Shown one piece after another: positions 1 to 8,312 of a DNA stretch of 64,000 nt. Below the pieces are notes generated by a model. The model was not told the DNA's origin. It made no database searches and saw only the letters and a list, made by a program, of their open reading frames with translations. The translations under genes were made by a program, and so were the position numbers. The stretch's first letter is position 1. Every line of letters starts with the position of its first letter. The DNA comes from an uncultured Oscillospiraceae bacterium (GTDB taxonomy: Bacteria > Bacillota > Clostridia > Oscillospirales > Oscillospiraceae): the NCBI GenBank assembly GCA_905234855.1, contig CAJOIU010000008.1, positions 19,769 to 83,768 on the forward strand, read 5' to 3'.

Positions 1-1
1 C

Positions 2-247
2 TACGGCGCCCGCTGCTGCGAGTTCCTGTTCGGCAAGGCTGCCAAGCCCGCCGCGCTGGTCTATAAGGTCGTCTTCTGCATCATCCTCATCATCGGCTCC
101 ACGCTGGGTCTCGATCTCGTGTGGACGATCGGCGACGCGCTGAACGGCCTCATGGCGATCCCGAACCTCATCGCGCTGCTGGCGCTCTCCGGCGTGGTCA
201 TCAAGATCACGAAGGATTATTTCTCCAACAAGAAAAATCTCGAATGA
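2..247 (+). CDS. Sodium:alanine symporter (AGCS) family protein, C-terminal fragment (5' end outside window)
   Basis: Open frame from base 2 to TGA at 245-247: ..YGARCCEFLFGKAAKPAALVYKVVFCIILIIGSTLGLDLVWTIGDALNGLMAIPNLIALLALSGVV.., typical AGCS C-terminus; followed by a hairpin terminator. Confidence 0.8.
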   Translation, partial: YGARCCEFLFGKAAKPAALVYKVVFCIILIIGSTLGLDLVWTIGDALNGLMAIPNLIALLALSGVVIKITKDYFSNKKNLE

Positions 248-301
248 GAAGGCGGCCGTCCTGCCTCCGGCCATGTCGGAGGCGGGGTGGCGGCGATGAT
301 C

Positions 302-330
302 GAAAACCGCGGCGCTTCGCCGCGGTTTTC
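302..330 (+). terminator. Rho-independent-like hairpin after the symporter gene
   Basis: gaaaaccgcggcg-ctt-cgccgcggttttc perfect inverted repeat. Confidence 0.65.
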
Positions 331-393
331 GCGTTGACTTGCGGGACGGATTTCTTTATACTGATGACATATATCACGGAGGGGGTGTACGCT

Positions 394-981
394 GTGCCGA
401 GAAAAAACGGCAGGAACACCAAAGCCCGCATCGTGGCGGCGGCGTGGAAGCTGTTCTACGAGCAGGGCTACGACGATACGACGGTGGAGGATATCATCTT
501 TGAATCCGAGACCTCGAAGGGCTCGTTCTATCACTATTTCGAGGGAAAGGACGCGCTGCTGGGCTCCCTTTCGATGCTGTTCGACGAGAAATACGACGCG
601 CTGCTGGTGACCATGGACACGGAAATGGATGCGGTGGAGGCGCTGCTGTATCTGAACCGGGAACTGTTTACCATGATCGACAACAGCGTATCGATGGAGC
701 TTCTGGCGCGGCTGCTGTCCACCCAGCTCGTGACCCGGGGCGAGCGTCATCTGCTGGATCGGAACCGAACGTATTTCAAGCTCCTGCATCGGATCGTGAA
801 GCAGGGACAGGAGCGGGGCGAGCTGCGCGCCGATATCACGACGAACGAGATTGTTTCCGGGTATGCTATGTTCGAGCGGGCGCTGATGTATGATTGGTGC
901 CTCACGAACGGAGCCTATGCACTTTCGAAGTATGCGGCGGATATGATGCCGATGCTGCTGGACGGATATCGCGTTAAATAA
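394..981 (+). CDS. TetR/AcrR family transcriptional regulator
   Basis: GTG start after ggaggggg RBS; VPRKNGRNTKARIVAAAWKLFYEQGYDDTTVEDIIFESETSKGSFYHYFEGKDALL is a TetR HTH. The ORF-track start at 121 is too far upstream. Confidence 0.85.
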   Translation: MPRKNGRNTKARIVAAAWKLFYEQGYDDTTVEDIIFESETSKGSFYHYFEGKDALLGSLSMLFDEKYDALLVTMDTEMDAVEALLYLNRELFTMIDNSVSMELLARLLSTQLVTRGERHLLDRNRTYFKLLHRIVKQGQERGELRADITTNEIVSGYAMFERALMYDWCLTNGAYALSKYAADMMPMLLDGYRVK

Positions 982-1186
982 TTAATTTATAATTCGTACT
1001 TTTGTTAGTTTAGGTAAACGTCTGGTAAAAAATGTAGTAAAACCAATAGATTAGCGTACGGTTATGATAACCGTGTATAGACTAAAGTCTATACACGGTT
1101 CTGTATTTACGTTCAGTTTCTTTTCTGCTATAATATCCTCAAATCCTCCCATGGGATAGAGAAGGGAGGAGAGAAAGGATTTCGTC

Positions 1187-2668
1187 ATGCGTATTTCTGA
1201 AGTTGTCGTATTCATCGTTTATCTGATTTTTATGATCGGCATAGGCGTCTATTTCTTCCTCCGCAGCAAGAACACCGGTGAGAAGGGCTATTTCCTCGGC
1301 GGCCGCGCCATGGGGCCTTGGGTCTCCGCGCTGTCGGCCGGTGCGTCCGATATGAGCGCGTGGGTGCTGATGGGGCTTCCCGCCTCGATCTATGCGCTGG
1401 GCATCGGGCAGATCTGGATCGCGGTCGGCCTTGCCATCGGCTATGCGTTGAGCTGGATCCTTGAGGCGCCGCGTCTTCGCCGCTTCTCCATCGTGGCAAA
1501 CGACTCCATCACGATCCCCCAGTATCTCACGAACCGCTTCCTGTCGAAGTCGAAGGCGGTGCAGATCATCTGTGCGGTCATCTTCCTGTTTGCCTATACG
1601 ATTTACGCCGCCTCCAGCATCAAGGCCTGCGGCACGCTTTTCAGCACCGTGATCGACGGCCTCAGCCCGAATGTGGCCATGTATATCGCCGGGCTCATCA
1701 TCATCAGCTATACGTTCCTCGGCGGCTTTTCCGCCGTCTGCTGGACGGACTTCTTCCAAGGTCTTCTGATGCTGGGTGCGCTGCTCATCGCGCCGATCTT
1801 CGCGGTGTTCATGCTCGATACCGCCGGGGCGTCCAGCGTGGCGCAGATCACCGCCGAGACGCAGAATTTCTGGAATCCCGTGGCGAGCTGGCAGGATATC
1901 GTTTCCGGCTTTGCTTGGGGCATAGGCTACTTCGGAATGCCCCATATCATCATCCGATTCATGTCGGTGGAGTCCCAGAAGTCGCTGAAGAAATCGGCTC
2001 GCATCGGCATCACATGGACTACCCTTATCCTCATCTTCGCGGTGATCGTAGGTGTTGTCGGCCGCATCTTCCTCGGCATGAACGAGGAGATCGCCGAAAA
2101 CTCCACGGTGTTCCTCACCATGGTTCGCCAGATCTTCCCGGGGGTCATTTCCGGCCTGCTGCTTTCCGCGATTCTCGCAGCGGCCATGTCCACCGCGGAC
2201 AGCCAGCTTCTGGCCGCTGCCTCCGCCTTTGCCAGCGATGTGTATAAGCCGGTGATCCGCAGGAATCAGGCCACCGATAAGGAAATGCTGTGGGCGGGAC
2301 GCTATGTGGTGCTCGTCATCGCGGTCATCGCGGTCATCATCGCCTCCAACCCGAACGCCGGTTCCATCATGAGCCTTGTCTCGAACGCATGGGGCGTCTT
2401 CGGCGCGGCTTTCGGCCCGGTCATCATGCTCAGCCTGTTCTGGAAGCGCTTCACCTTCTCCGGCGCGGTGGCGGGCATCGTCGTCGGCGCGGCGGTGGAT
2501 ATCCTGTGGCTGGCGTTCCTCTCTGGCACGGGGGTCTATGAGATCCTCCCCGGCGCGGTTGCAGGTCTCATCGCGGCGGTGATCACCTCCCTGTGCTCCA
2601 AAGCGCCGGGTGCGGAGGTCGAAGCCCTGTTTGACCAAGCAATGGCTTATGAGGAAGCGGAAGCTTGA
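1187..2668 (+). CDS. putP: Sodium/proline symporter (SSS family)
   Basis: 493 aa, SSS signature (GKGYFLGGRAMGPWVSALSAGASDMSAWVLMGLPASIYALG). Confidence 0.9.
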   Translation: MRISEVVVFIVYLIFMIGIGVYFFLRSKNTGEKGYFLGGRAMGPWVSALSAGASDMSAWVLMGLPASIYALGIGQIWIAVGLAIGYALSWILEAPRLRRFSIVANDSITIPQYLTNRFLSKSKAVQIICAVIFLFAYTIYAASSIKACGTLFSTVIDGLSPNVAMYIAGLIIISYTFLGGFSAVCWTDFFQGLLMLGALLIAPIFAVFMLDTAGASSVAQITAETQNFWNPVASWQDIVSGFAWGIGYFGMPHIIIRFMSVESQKSLKKSARIGITWTTLILIFAVIVGVVGRIFLGMNEEIAENSTVFLTMVRQIFPGVISGLLLSAILAAAMSTADSQLLAAASAFASDVYKPVIRRNQATDKEMLWAGRYVVLVIAVIAVIIASNPNAGSIMSLVSNAWGVFGAAFGPVIMLSLFWKRFTFSGAVAGIVVGAAVDILWLAFLSGTGVYEILPGAVAGLIAAVITSLCSKAPGAEVEALFDQAMAYEEAEA

Positions 2669-2683
2669 ACATAGCAAAACCAC

Positions 2684-2715
2684 AACGGCGCGGCGAAATT
2701 GCCGCGCCGTTTTTG
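2684..2715 (+). terminator. putP terminator
   Basis: aacggcgcggc-gaaatt-gccgcgccgttttt. Confidence 0.8.
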
Positions 2716-2810
2716 CGGTCGGACGGGAAATTCCCATAAAACCGATAGGTATTGTGGAAACTGCACAGATTTGCATTGGAAGTAACGGGAAAAAACCGAT
2801 AAACTGAAGG

Positions 2811-2840
2811 TTGACAAAGGGGAAAGCGAAGGACTATAAT
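2811..2840 (+). promoter_or_regulatory. Sigma-A promoter of the metNIQ leader
   Basis: TTGACA (2811-2816), 18-bp spacer, TATAAT (2835-2840). Confidence 0.8.
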
Positions 2841-2846
2841 AAACGC

Positions 2847-3137
2847 AACCTCCGCGGGGAGGGAAATTTCATATCACCAAAGGCTGTGAAGAGAAGAGTA
2901 GGCAAGAGGTTATGCCGCAGAGAGTCCCGGGAGCTGTGAAGGGATGCAGAGGGCTTGCCGAACATGGTCTCGGAGCCGTGCGGGCGATAGGTAGTCCGCA
3001 ACGGGCGCGCCCGTAACAGCGCAGGGGTTTGCTGGAACTCCGCAAGGCGCATGCCGCGAGGCATGGGCGAAGCAAGGTGGTACCACGGCGCGTGAAAGCG
3101 TTCGTCCTTGATGATGATTCATTGAGGGCGTTTTTTT
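2847..3137 (+). ncRNA. T-box leader, predicted Met specifier, upstream of metNIQ
   Basis: AGTA stem I motif; specifier-loop context GAAC-ATG-G (ATG at 2963-2965); T-box sequence aaggtggtaccacggcgc at ~3074-3091; terminator hairpin cgtccttgatga-tgat-tcattgagggcg followed by T7 (3103-3137). Confidence 0.9.
3103..3137 (+). terminator. T-box regulatory terminator
   Basis: 12-bp stem with G-U pairs, followed by ttttttt. Confidence 0.8.
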
Positions 3138-3155
3138 GTTTGCAGGGGAGGAAAC

Positions 3156-4172
3156 ATGGGAGAGAAGATCATAGAGCTCCAAGGGCTGTGCAAGACCTTC
3201 GGCACAGGCGACGGCGCGGTGGAGGCGCTCAAGGATATCCATATCGACATCGAAAAGGGCGATATCTTTGGCATCATCGGCCTGTCCGGCGCGGGGAAAA
3301 GTACCTTGGTTCGATGTATCAACCTTTTGGAGCGGCCGAGCAGCGGCCGCGTGATCGTGAACGGGCTGGACATGACCGCTCTTTCCGAGCGGGAGCTGCG
3401 GAAGGCGCGGCAGTCCATCAGCATGATCTTTCAGGGCTTCAACCTGCTGATGCAGCGCACGTCGCTGGAAAACATCTGTTTCCCGATGGAGCTGGCTGGG
3501 GTGAAGAAGGAGGAGGCGCGCAAAAAGGCGCGGGAGCTTCTGGAGATCGTGGATCTGCCTGATAAGGCGGACGCCTATCCCGTGCAGCTCTCCGGCGGGC
3601 AGAAGCAGCGCATCGCCATTGCCCGCGCGCTGGCGAGCGACCCGCAGGTGCTTCTGTGCGACGAGGCCACCAGCGCCCTTGATCCGAAAACGACTCAGTC
3701 CATACTGGAGCTGCTGAAGCGGCTCAACCGCGCGCTGGGCGTCACGGTGGTGGTCATCACCCATGAGATGCGCGTGGTGGAGCAGATCTGCAACCGGGTC
3801 GCTATCCTCGACGGTGGCGTGGTGCAGGAGACCGGCTTTGTGGCTGATGTGTTCTCGAATCCCAAAACGGAGGCCGGGCGCCGGCTTGTGCTGCCGGAGG
3901 GGGAAAAGATCCACGTCCTACCGCAGAATCGGCTGGTGCGTTTGGTGTTCAACGGCATGGCCGCCGATGAGCCGATCATATCCACCCTCGCCATCGAGCA
4001 GGGGATCCGTCTCAATATCATGAGCGCGGATACGCGCTCTATCGGGGAAAAGACCTTCGGCAATATGGTGCTTGGCCTGCCGGAGGATGAGACGGAGGCG
4101 GCAAGGGCGCTGATTTATCTCCGGGAGATTCCCGGCGTGACCGCGGAGGAGGTGACCGACTATGTTCAGTGA
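3156..4172 (+). CDS. metN: Methionine ABC transporter ATP-binding protein
   Basis: Walker A GLSGAGKST, signature LSGGQKQR, C-terminal NIL-like domain; downstream of Met T-box. Confidence 0.93.
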   Translation: MGEKIIELQGLCKTFGTGDGAVEALKDIHIDIEKGDIFGIIGLSGAGKSTLVRCINLLERPSSGRVIVNGLDMTALSERELRKARQSISMIFQGFNLLMQRTSLENICFPMELAGVKKEEARKKARELLEIVDLPDKADAYPVQLSGGQKQRIAIARALASDPQVLLCDEATSALDPKTTQSILELLKRLNRALGVTVVVITHEMRVVEQICNRVAILDGGVVQETGFVADVFSNPKTEAGRRLVLPEGEKIHVLPQNRLVRLVFNGMAADEPIISTLAIEQGIRLNIMSADTRSIGEKTFGNMVLGLPEDETEAARALIYLREIPGVTAEEVTDYVQ

Positions 4173-4851
4173 GGCGAATGTGGCCTTGCTGCAGAACATC
4201 GTCCGGGAGGATCTTCTGCATGCCATCTGGGAGACGCTGTATATGACCTTCGTGCCGACGGTGATCGCGTTTGTGATCGGCCTGCCGCTGGGCATCCTCC
4301 TCGTCACCGGCGAGGAGGGCGGCATCCGGCCGCTGCCGAAAGCGCTGATGAAGGCGCTGAATGTCGTCATCAATCTGCTGCGCTCCGTGCCGTTTCTGAT
4401 CCTGCTGGTGGTGGTGCTGCCGGTATCGAAATTCATCATGGGGACGACGGTGGGTTCGCCTGCCATGCTGGTGCCGCTGTCCATCGCGGCCTTTCCCTTT
4501 GTGGCGCGCATCGTGGAGACCTCGATCCGCGAGGTGGACAAGGGCGTGATCGAGGCGGCGCAGGCCATGGGCGCGAGTCCCTTCCAGATCGTATGGAAGG
4601 TGCTGATCCCGGAGGCAAAGCCTGCCCTCATCTCCAATTTTATGGTGGCGCTCATCACGATCTTCGGCTATGGCGCCATGGCGGGTATCGTCGGCGGCGG
4701 CGGCCTCGGCGCCATCGCGGTGAACTATGGCTATTACCGCCGCAGACAGCTTGTGCTGTTCTTCGCGGTGATCCTCATGATCATCATCGTGCAGGCGCTG
4801 CAAAGCGCGGGCAATACCGTTACCCGCAAATCGGATAAACGCATCCGATAG
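4162..4851 (+). CDS. metI: Methionine ABC transporter permease
   Basis: Permease with EAAQAMGASPFQIVWKVLIPEAKP motif; overlaps metN. Confidence 0.93.
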   Translation: MFSEANVALLQNIVREDLLHAIWETLYMTFVPTVIAFVIGLPLGILLVTGEEGGIRPLPKALMKALNVVINLLRSVPFLILLVVVLPVSKFIMGTTVGSPAMLVPLSIAAFPFVARIVETSIREVDKGVIEAAQAMGASPFQIVWKVLIPEAKPALISNFMVALITIFGYGAMAGIVGGGGLGAIAVNYGYYRRRQLVLFFAVILMIIIVQALQSAGNTVTRKSDKRIR

Positions 4852-4912
4852 CCTTTCTTTACGCGCAAATCCCTTACTATATAAAATTCAATCATCAAAA
4901 GGAGAAAAAGAC

Positions 4913-5725
4913 ATGAAAAAGACTCTTGCCCTCGTGCTGAGCGTCGTGCTGATCCTTGCGCTGGCCGTTGGCTGCGGCAGCAAGGCGGCAGAATCCAAGA
5001 CCATCAAGGTCGCCGCTTCCCCCACGCCCCACGCGGAGATCCTCGCCATTGCGAAGGATATCCTCGCCGAGCAGGGCTATGACCTTGAGATCATCGAGTA
5101 TACCGACTATGTCCAGCCCAATCTGGTGGTGGACAGCGGCGAGCTTGACGCTAACTATTTCCAGCACACCCCGTACATGAACCAGTTCAACGAGGAAAAC
5201 GGCACGGAGATCGTCTCCGCCGGCCTCATCCACTATGAGCCCTTCGGCATTTTCGCCGGCAAGACCGCTTCCATCGACGCGCTGCCCGATGGCGCGAAGA
5301 TCAGCATCCCCAACGACGCCACGAACGGGGCCCGCGCGCTGCTGCTGCTCCAGCAGGAGGGCGTCATCACGCTGGCGGACGGCGCGGGCATTGAGGCCAC
5401 CGTTTATGATATCGTCGATAATCCCAAGAATGTGGAGATCGTCGAGATGGAGGCCGCGCAGCTTCCTTTGTCCCTCGGCGATGTCGATCTTGCGGTCATC
5501 AACGGCAACTATGCCCTTGACGCGGGCCTGAACCCCGCCACCGACGCGCTCGCCATCGAGGACGCTTCCGGCGATGCGGCGCAGTATTTCGCGAACCTCA
5601 TCGGCGTCAAGGCCGGCAATGAGAACAGCGAGGCCATCAAGGCGCTCGTGGCTGCCTGCCAGTCCGACGCGGTGCGCGACTTCATCAACGAGACCTATAA
5701 CGGCGCCGTTGTGCCCATTTTCTGA
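4913..5725 (+). CDS. metQ: Methionine ABC transporter substrate-binding lipoprotein (NlpA family)
   Basis: Lipobox LAVGC; KVAASPTPHAEILAIAKDILAEQGYDLEIIEYTDYVQPN. Confidence 0.93.
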   Translation: MKKTLALVLSVVLILALAVGCGSKAAESKTIKVAASPTPHAEILAIAKDILAEQGYDLEIIEYTDYVQPNLVVDSGELDANYFQHTPYMNQFNEENGTEIVSAGLIHYEPFGIFAGKTASIDALPDGAKISIPNDATNGARALLLLQQEGVITLADGAGIEATVYDIVDNPKNVEIVEMEAAQLPLSLGDVDLAVINGNYALDAGLNPATDALAIEDASGDAAQYFANLIGVKAGNENSEAIKALVAACQSDAVRDFINETYNGAVVPIF

Positions 5726-5744
5726 GGTAAAACCCTGTAATGTT

Positions 5745-5776
5745 AACCCCCGTTGCTTGATTGCAACGGGGGTTTT
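5745..5776 (+). terminator. metNIQ terminator
   Basis: aacccccgttgc-ttgatt-gcaacgggggtttt. Confidence 0.8.
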
Positions 5777-5815
5777 GCGGTATAGTGTGGGCAGATCGAA
5801 GCGGAAGGAGCGACG

Positions 5816-6271
5816 ATGATGCTGAGCGAAAAGATTAAGGAGCTGCGCAAAGCGCAGGGAATGAGTCAGGAGGAGCTGGCTTCCCGGCTGCATGTGGTTC
5901 GGCAGACGGTATCGAAATGGGAGAAGGGTCTTTCCGTGCCGGATGCGGATATGCTCATAAGGCTCGCGGATGTGTTCGGCGTGAGCGTGACGCAGCTTTT
6001 GGGCGGCGTGGCCGGAACCGAGCCGCAGACCGCCTCGGCCGAGGAGCTGGACGCCGTGGCGCGGCAGCTTGCCGAGATCAACGAGCAGCTTGCCGTGAAA
6101 AACCGCCGCGCCCGCCGGATCTGGCGGACGGTCTGCATCGTGCTGGGCGTGATCGTGGCGGTGCAGATCCTTCTCATCGTGCTGGCTCTGACCTTCTCCG
6201 CCGTGCATGAGAGCGGCTCCGGCGCGGAACCCGTCACAGTCTATGAGGAGGTCGTTCAGCCGGAGGAATGA
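5816..6271 (+). CDS. XRE-family helix-turn-helix regulator with C-terminal TM segment
   Basis: LSEKIKELRKAQGMSQEELASRLHVVRQTVSKWEKGLSVPDADMLIRLADVF; hydrophobic C-terminal segment. Confidence 0.85.
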   Translation: MMLSEKIKELRKAQGMSQEELASRLHVVRQTVSKWEKGLSVPDADMLIRLADVFGVSVTQLLGGVAGTEPQTASAEELDAVARQLAEINEQLAVKNRRARRIWRTVCIVLGVIVAVQILLIVLALTFSAVHESGSGAEPVTVYEEVVQPEE

Positions 6272-6307
6272 TCGGCAAGATTTTTGCGCCATCGTCCAAA
6301 TTAATGC

Positions 6308-6336
6308 TTGACAAGGGACAGGTTCTGCGGTAGAAT
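6308..6336 (+). promoter_or_regulatory. tRNA promoter
   Basis: TTGACA (6308-6313), 17-bp spacer, TAGAAT (6331-6336). Confidence 0.7.
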
Positions 6337-6358
6337 ATCCCTTGCTTGAAAGAGCTAT

Positions 6359-6434
6359 GGACGATTGGCGCAGCTGGTAGCGCATCCGCTTGACGTGCGG
6401 GAGGTCACAAGTTCGAGTCTTGTATCGTCCACCA
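6359..6434 (+). tRNA. tRNA-Val (anticodon GAC), CCA encoded
   Basis: Acceptor GGACGAT/ATCGTCC, anticodon stem CCGC/GCGG with loop TTGACGT, T-loop GTTCGAGTC, 3' ACCA. Confidence 0.92.
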
Positions 6435-6437
6435 ACA

Positions 6438-6464
6438 AAACCACACCATATGGTGTGGTTTTTT
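6438..6464 (+). terminator. tRNA terminator
   Basis: aaaccacacc-ata-tggtgtggttttttg. Confidence 0.8.
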
Positions 6465-6644
6465 GTTTTTGCGAGTGTTTGAATACAATATCTAGTGCTT
6501 CGCTATCAAAAATGGAGTTGAATGACCCATATTGTTTTGGATCGTCTTGATATCATCGCCGTTTTCTTTTTCTTACAGTATGTGGTATCATAAAGCCATG
6601 CAAAACAGCAGGATTACTAAACACGAGGAACAGGAGGGATTTGC

Positions 6645-8312
6645 ATGAAGGAAGTGAAAACGATCCTGAAGCGGATAGCGTTCTATTATCTGCTGCTGGC
6701 GATCAATATCATTCCCTGCGCCAGCGTGATCCCGGATCGCTTCCCGATGCGCAACCTCTCCACGATCTACCTGCTGATACTGTCCGTGTGCCTCGTTTTA
6801 TACTACGCACACCGCGTGTCGCCGACTGGCGGTCTTTCTGTTACGATGAAGTCGATTTCGTGGATGGGCCTTCTTTTGATTCTGCTTCGAGGAATAAAAT
6901 ACAGCGCGTTTTCGGAAGTGGGCGTATTGGCGCGGCATACGTGGTATCTTTACTATGTCCCGCTGCTCCTGCTCCCCCTGTTCCTGTTCTATATCTCGCT
7001 TCTTGTTTCGCCGAAAGAGCATGTGCGCATTTCATGGGTGTGGCGCCTGACGCTGTCGCTGACGGTCGTTCTCATCCTTTTGGTCGTGACGAACGATCTT
7101 CATCAGCTGGCTTTTCGGTTCCGGCCGGATTTCAGGAATTGGGACCGCGAGTATACCCACGGCTGGCTGTTTTACGCCGCGACCTTCTGGCAATATGCGC
7201 TCTATATGGCAGCGATCCTCATTTTGGTGAACAAATGCCGCATCGGCAGTTCCAAAAAGAATGCGTGGATCATTCTGATCCCATTTGCGATCGGTATCGC
7301 GATGAATGTTCTTTTGTTCACCGAAAGAATGCCGAGGCTGAACGGATCTTATATCATCGAGTTTCCCGAGGCGCTTATCTGTATGACGGCGGCTGTGCTG
7401 GAATGCTGTATACAGTTGGGTCTGATCCCGACAAACACGAACTACGGCAGGCTGTTTCCCTTTTTTTCGATTTCCGCGCAGATCACGGATCAAAACGGAA
7501 CCCCCGTGTATGTCTCCCGTTCGGCGCTCCCATTGGCGCATGCGCAATTCGCCATGGAAAGCGGTGCGCGGATCGATGCGCACACGGTATTGCATAAGAT
7601 GCAGCTTCCCGGAGGCTTCGGCTTTTGGCAGGACGATATGACGGAGCTGGATCGGCTGAACGCGGCGCTAGCGGAGGCGAAGGAAGCTCTGGCGCAGGAG
7701 GCGGAGGTGATCCGCCTGCGCAATGAATTGAAGCAGCGGCAAACAAAGATCGAACAGCGAACGCTGGTGTATGACACGATCGCCAAGCGGACCCAAAGGC
7801 AATCGCAGACGATCTCCCAGCTTGCGAAAACCGCTCGCCTGTCGTCGGACTCAGCAGTGAAGGAGGACTGCCGCCATCAGATCACGCTGCTCGGAGCATA
7901 TATAAAACGCTATGCAAATCTGATGCTTCTGTCGCAGGAGCGCAGCGTCATAGAGGTCGGAGAGCTTGGACTGTCCGTCTCGGAGGTGCTGCGCTATCTG
8001 AATAATTGCGGCATTCCGGGCGAGTTCATAAGCCACGCGGACGGCACGGTGTCGGCCGCTGCGGCGCTCTCAGTATTTGAAGCCTTTGAAACGCTGCTGG
8101 AAACCAACCTTTCGTGCCTGCAGGGCGTATTCGTCAATCTTTCCGAGCAGGAAAACGTGACCTTCAAAATGACCTTTGAAAATCTTTCCGAGCCGCTTTC
8201 TGACGAGGGGACACAGTGGCTTTTGACCGCCGGCGTCCTGAGCGAGATTCAGCGCGAGGACGACGTGACCTACATCTGTCTGACCCTGCCGAAAGGGGGC
8301 GAGACCGCATGA
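6645..8312 (+). CDS. Multi-TM sensor protein resembling a 7TM histidine-kinase N-terminus; no obvious H-box or complete ATPase motifs
   Basis: RBS aggaggg; seven-plus hydrophobic segments followed by coiled-coil and degenerate kinase-like C-terminus (LVYDTIAKRTQRQSQTISQL...). Confidence 0.65.
   Translation: MKEVKTILKRIAFYYLLLAINIIPCASVIPDRFPMRNLSTIYLLILSVCLVLYYAHRVSPTGGLSVTMKSISWMGLLLILLRGIKYSAFSEVGVLARHTWYLYYVPLLLLPLFLFYISLLVSPKEHVRISWVWRLTLSLTVVLILLVVTNDLHQLAFRFRPDFRNWDREYTHGWLFYAATFWQYALYMAAILILVNKCRIGSSKKNAWIILIPFAIGIAMNVLLFTERMPRLNGSYIIEFPEALICMTAAVLECCIQLGLIPTNTNYGRLFPFFSISAQITDQNGTPVYVSRSALPLAHAQFAMESGARIDAHTVLHKMQLPGGFGFWQDDMTELDRLNAALAEAKEALAQEAEVIRLRNELKQRQTKIEQRTLVYDTIAKRTQRQSQTISQLAKTARLSSDSAVKEDCRHQITLLGAYIKRYANLMLLSQERSVIEVGELGLSVSEVLRYLNNCGIPGEFISHADGTVSAAAALSVFEAFETLLETNLSCLQGVFVNLSEQENVTFKMTFENLSEPLSDEGTQWLLTAGVLSEIQREDDVTYICLTLPKGGETA

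Noticed and set aside
121-393. Upstream extension of the TetR ORF
   Set aside because: Overlaps the symporter end and a terminator; GTG at 394 has a good RBS and starts the conserved domain.
1139-2776. 545-aa minus-strand ORF opposite putP
   Set aside because: Shadow ORF in GC-rich DNA: biased composition (R/H/D-rich), no domain resemblance; the + strand is clearly PutP.
6359-6434. tRNA-Val as an integration site of a mobile element
   Set aside because: No integrase and no duplicated 3' tRNA end seen in the neighbouring sequence.
6365-6550. 61-aa ORF
   Set aside because: Overlaps the tRNA-Val gene and its terminator.
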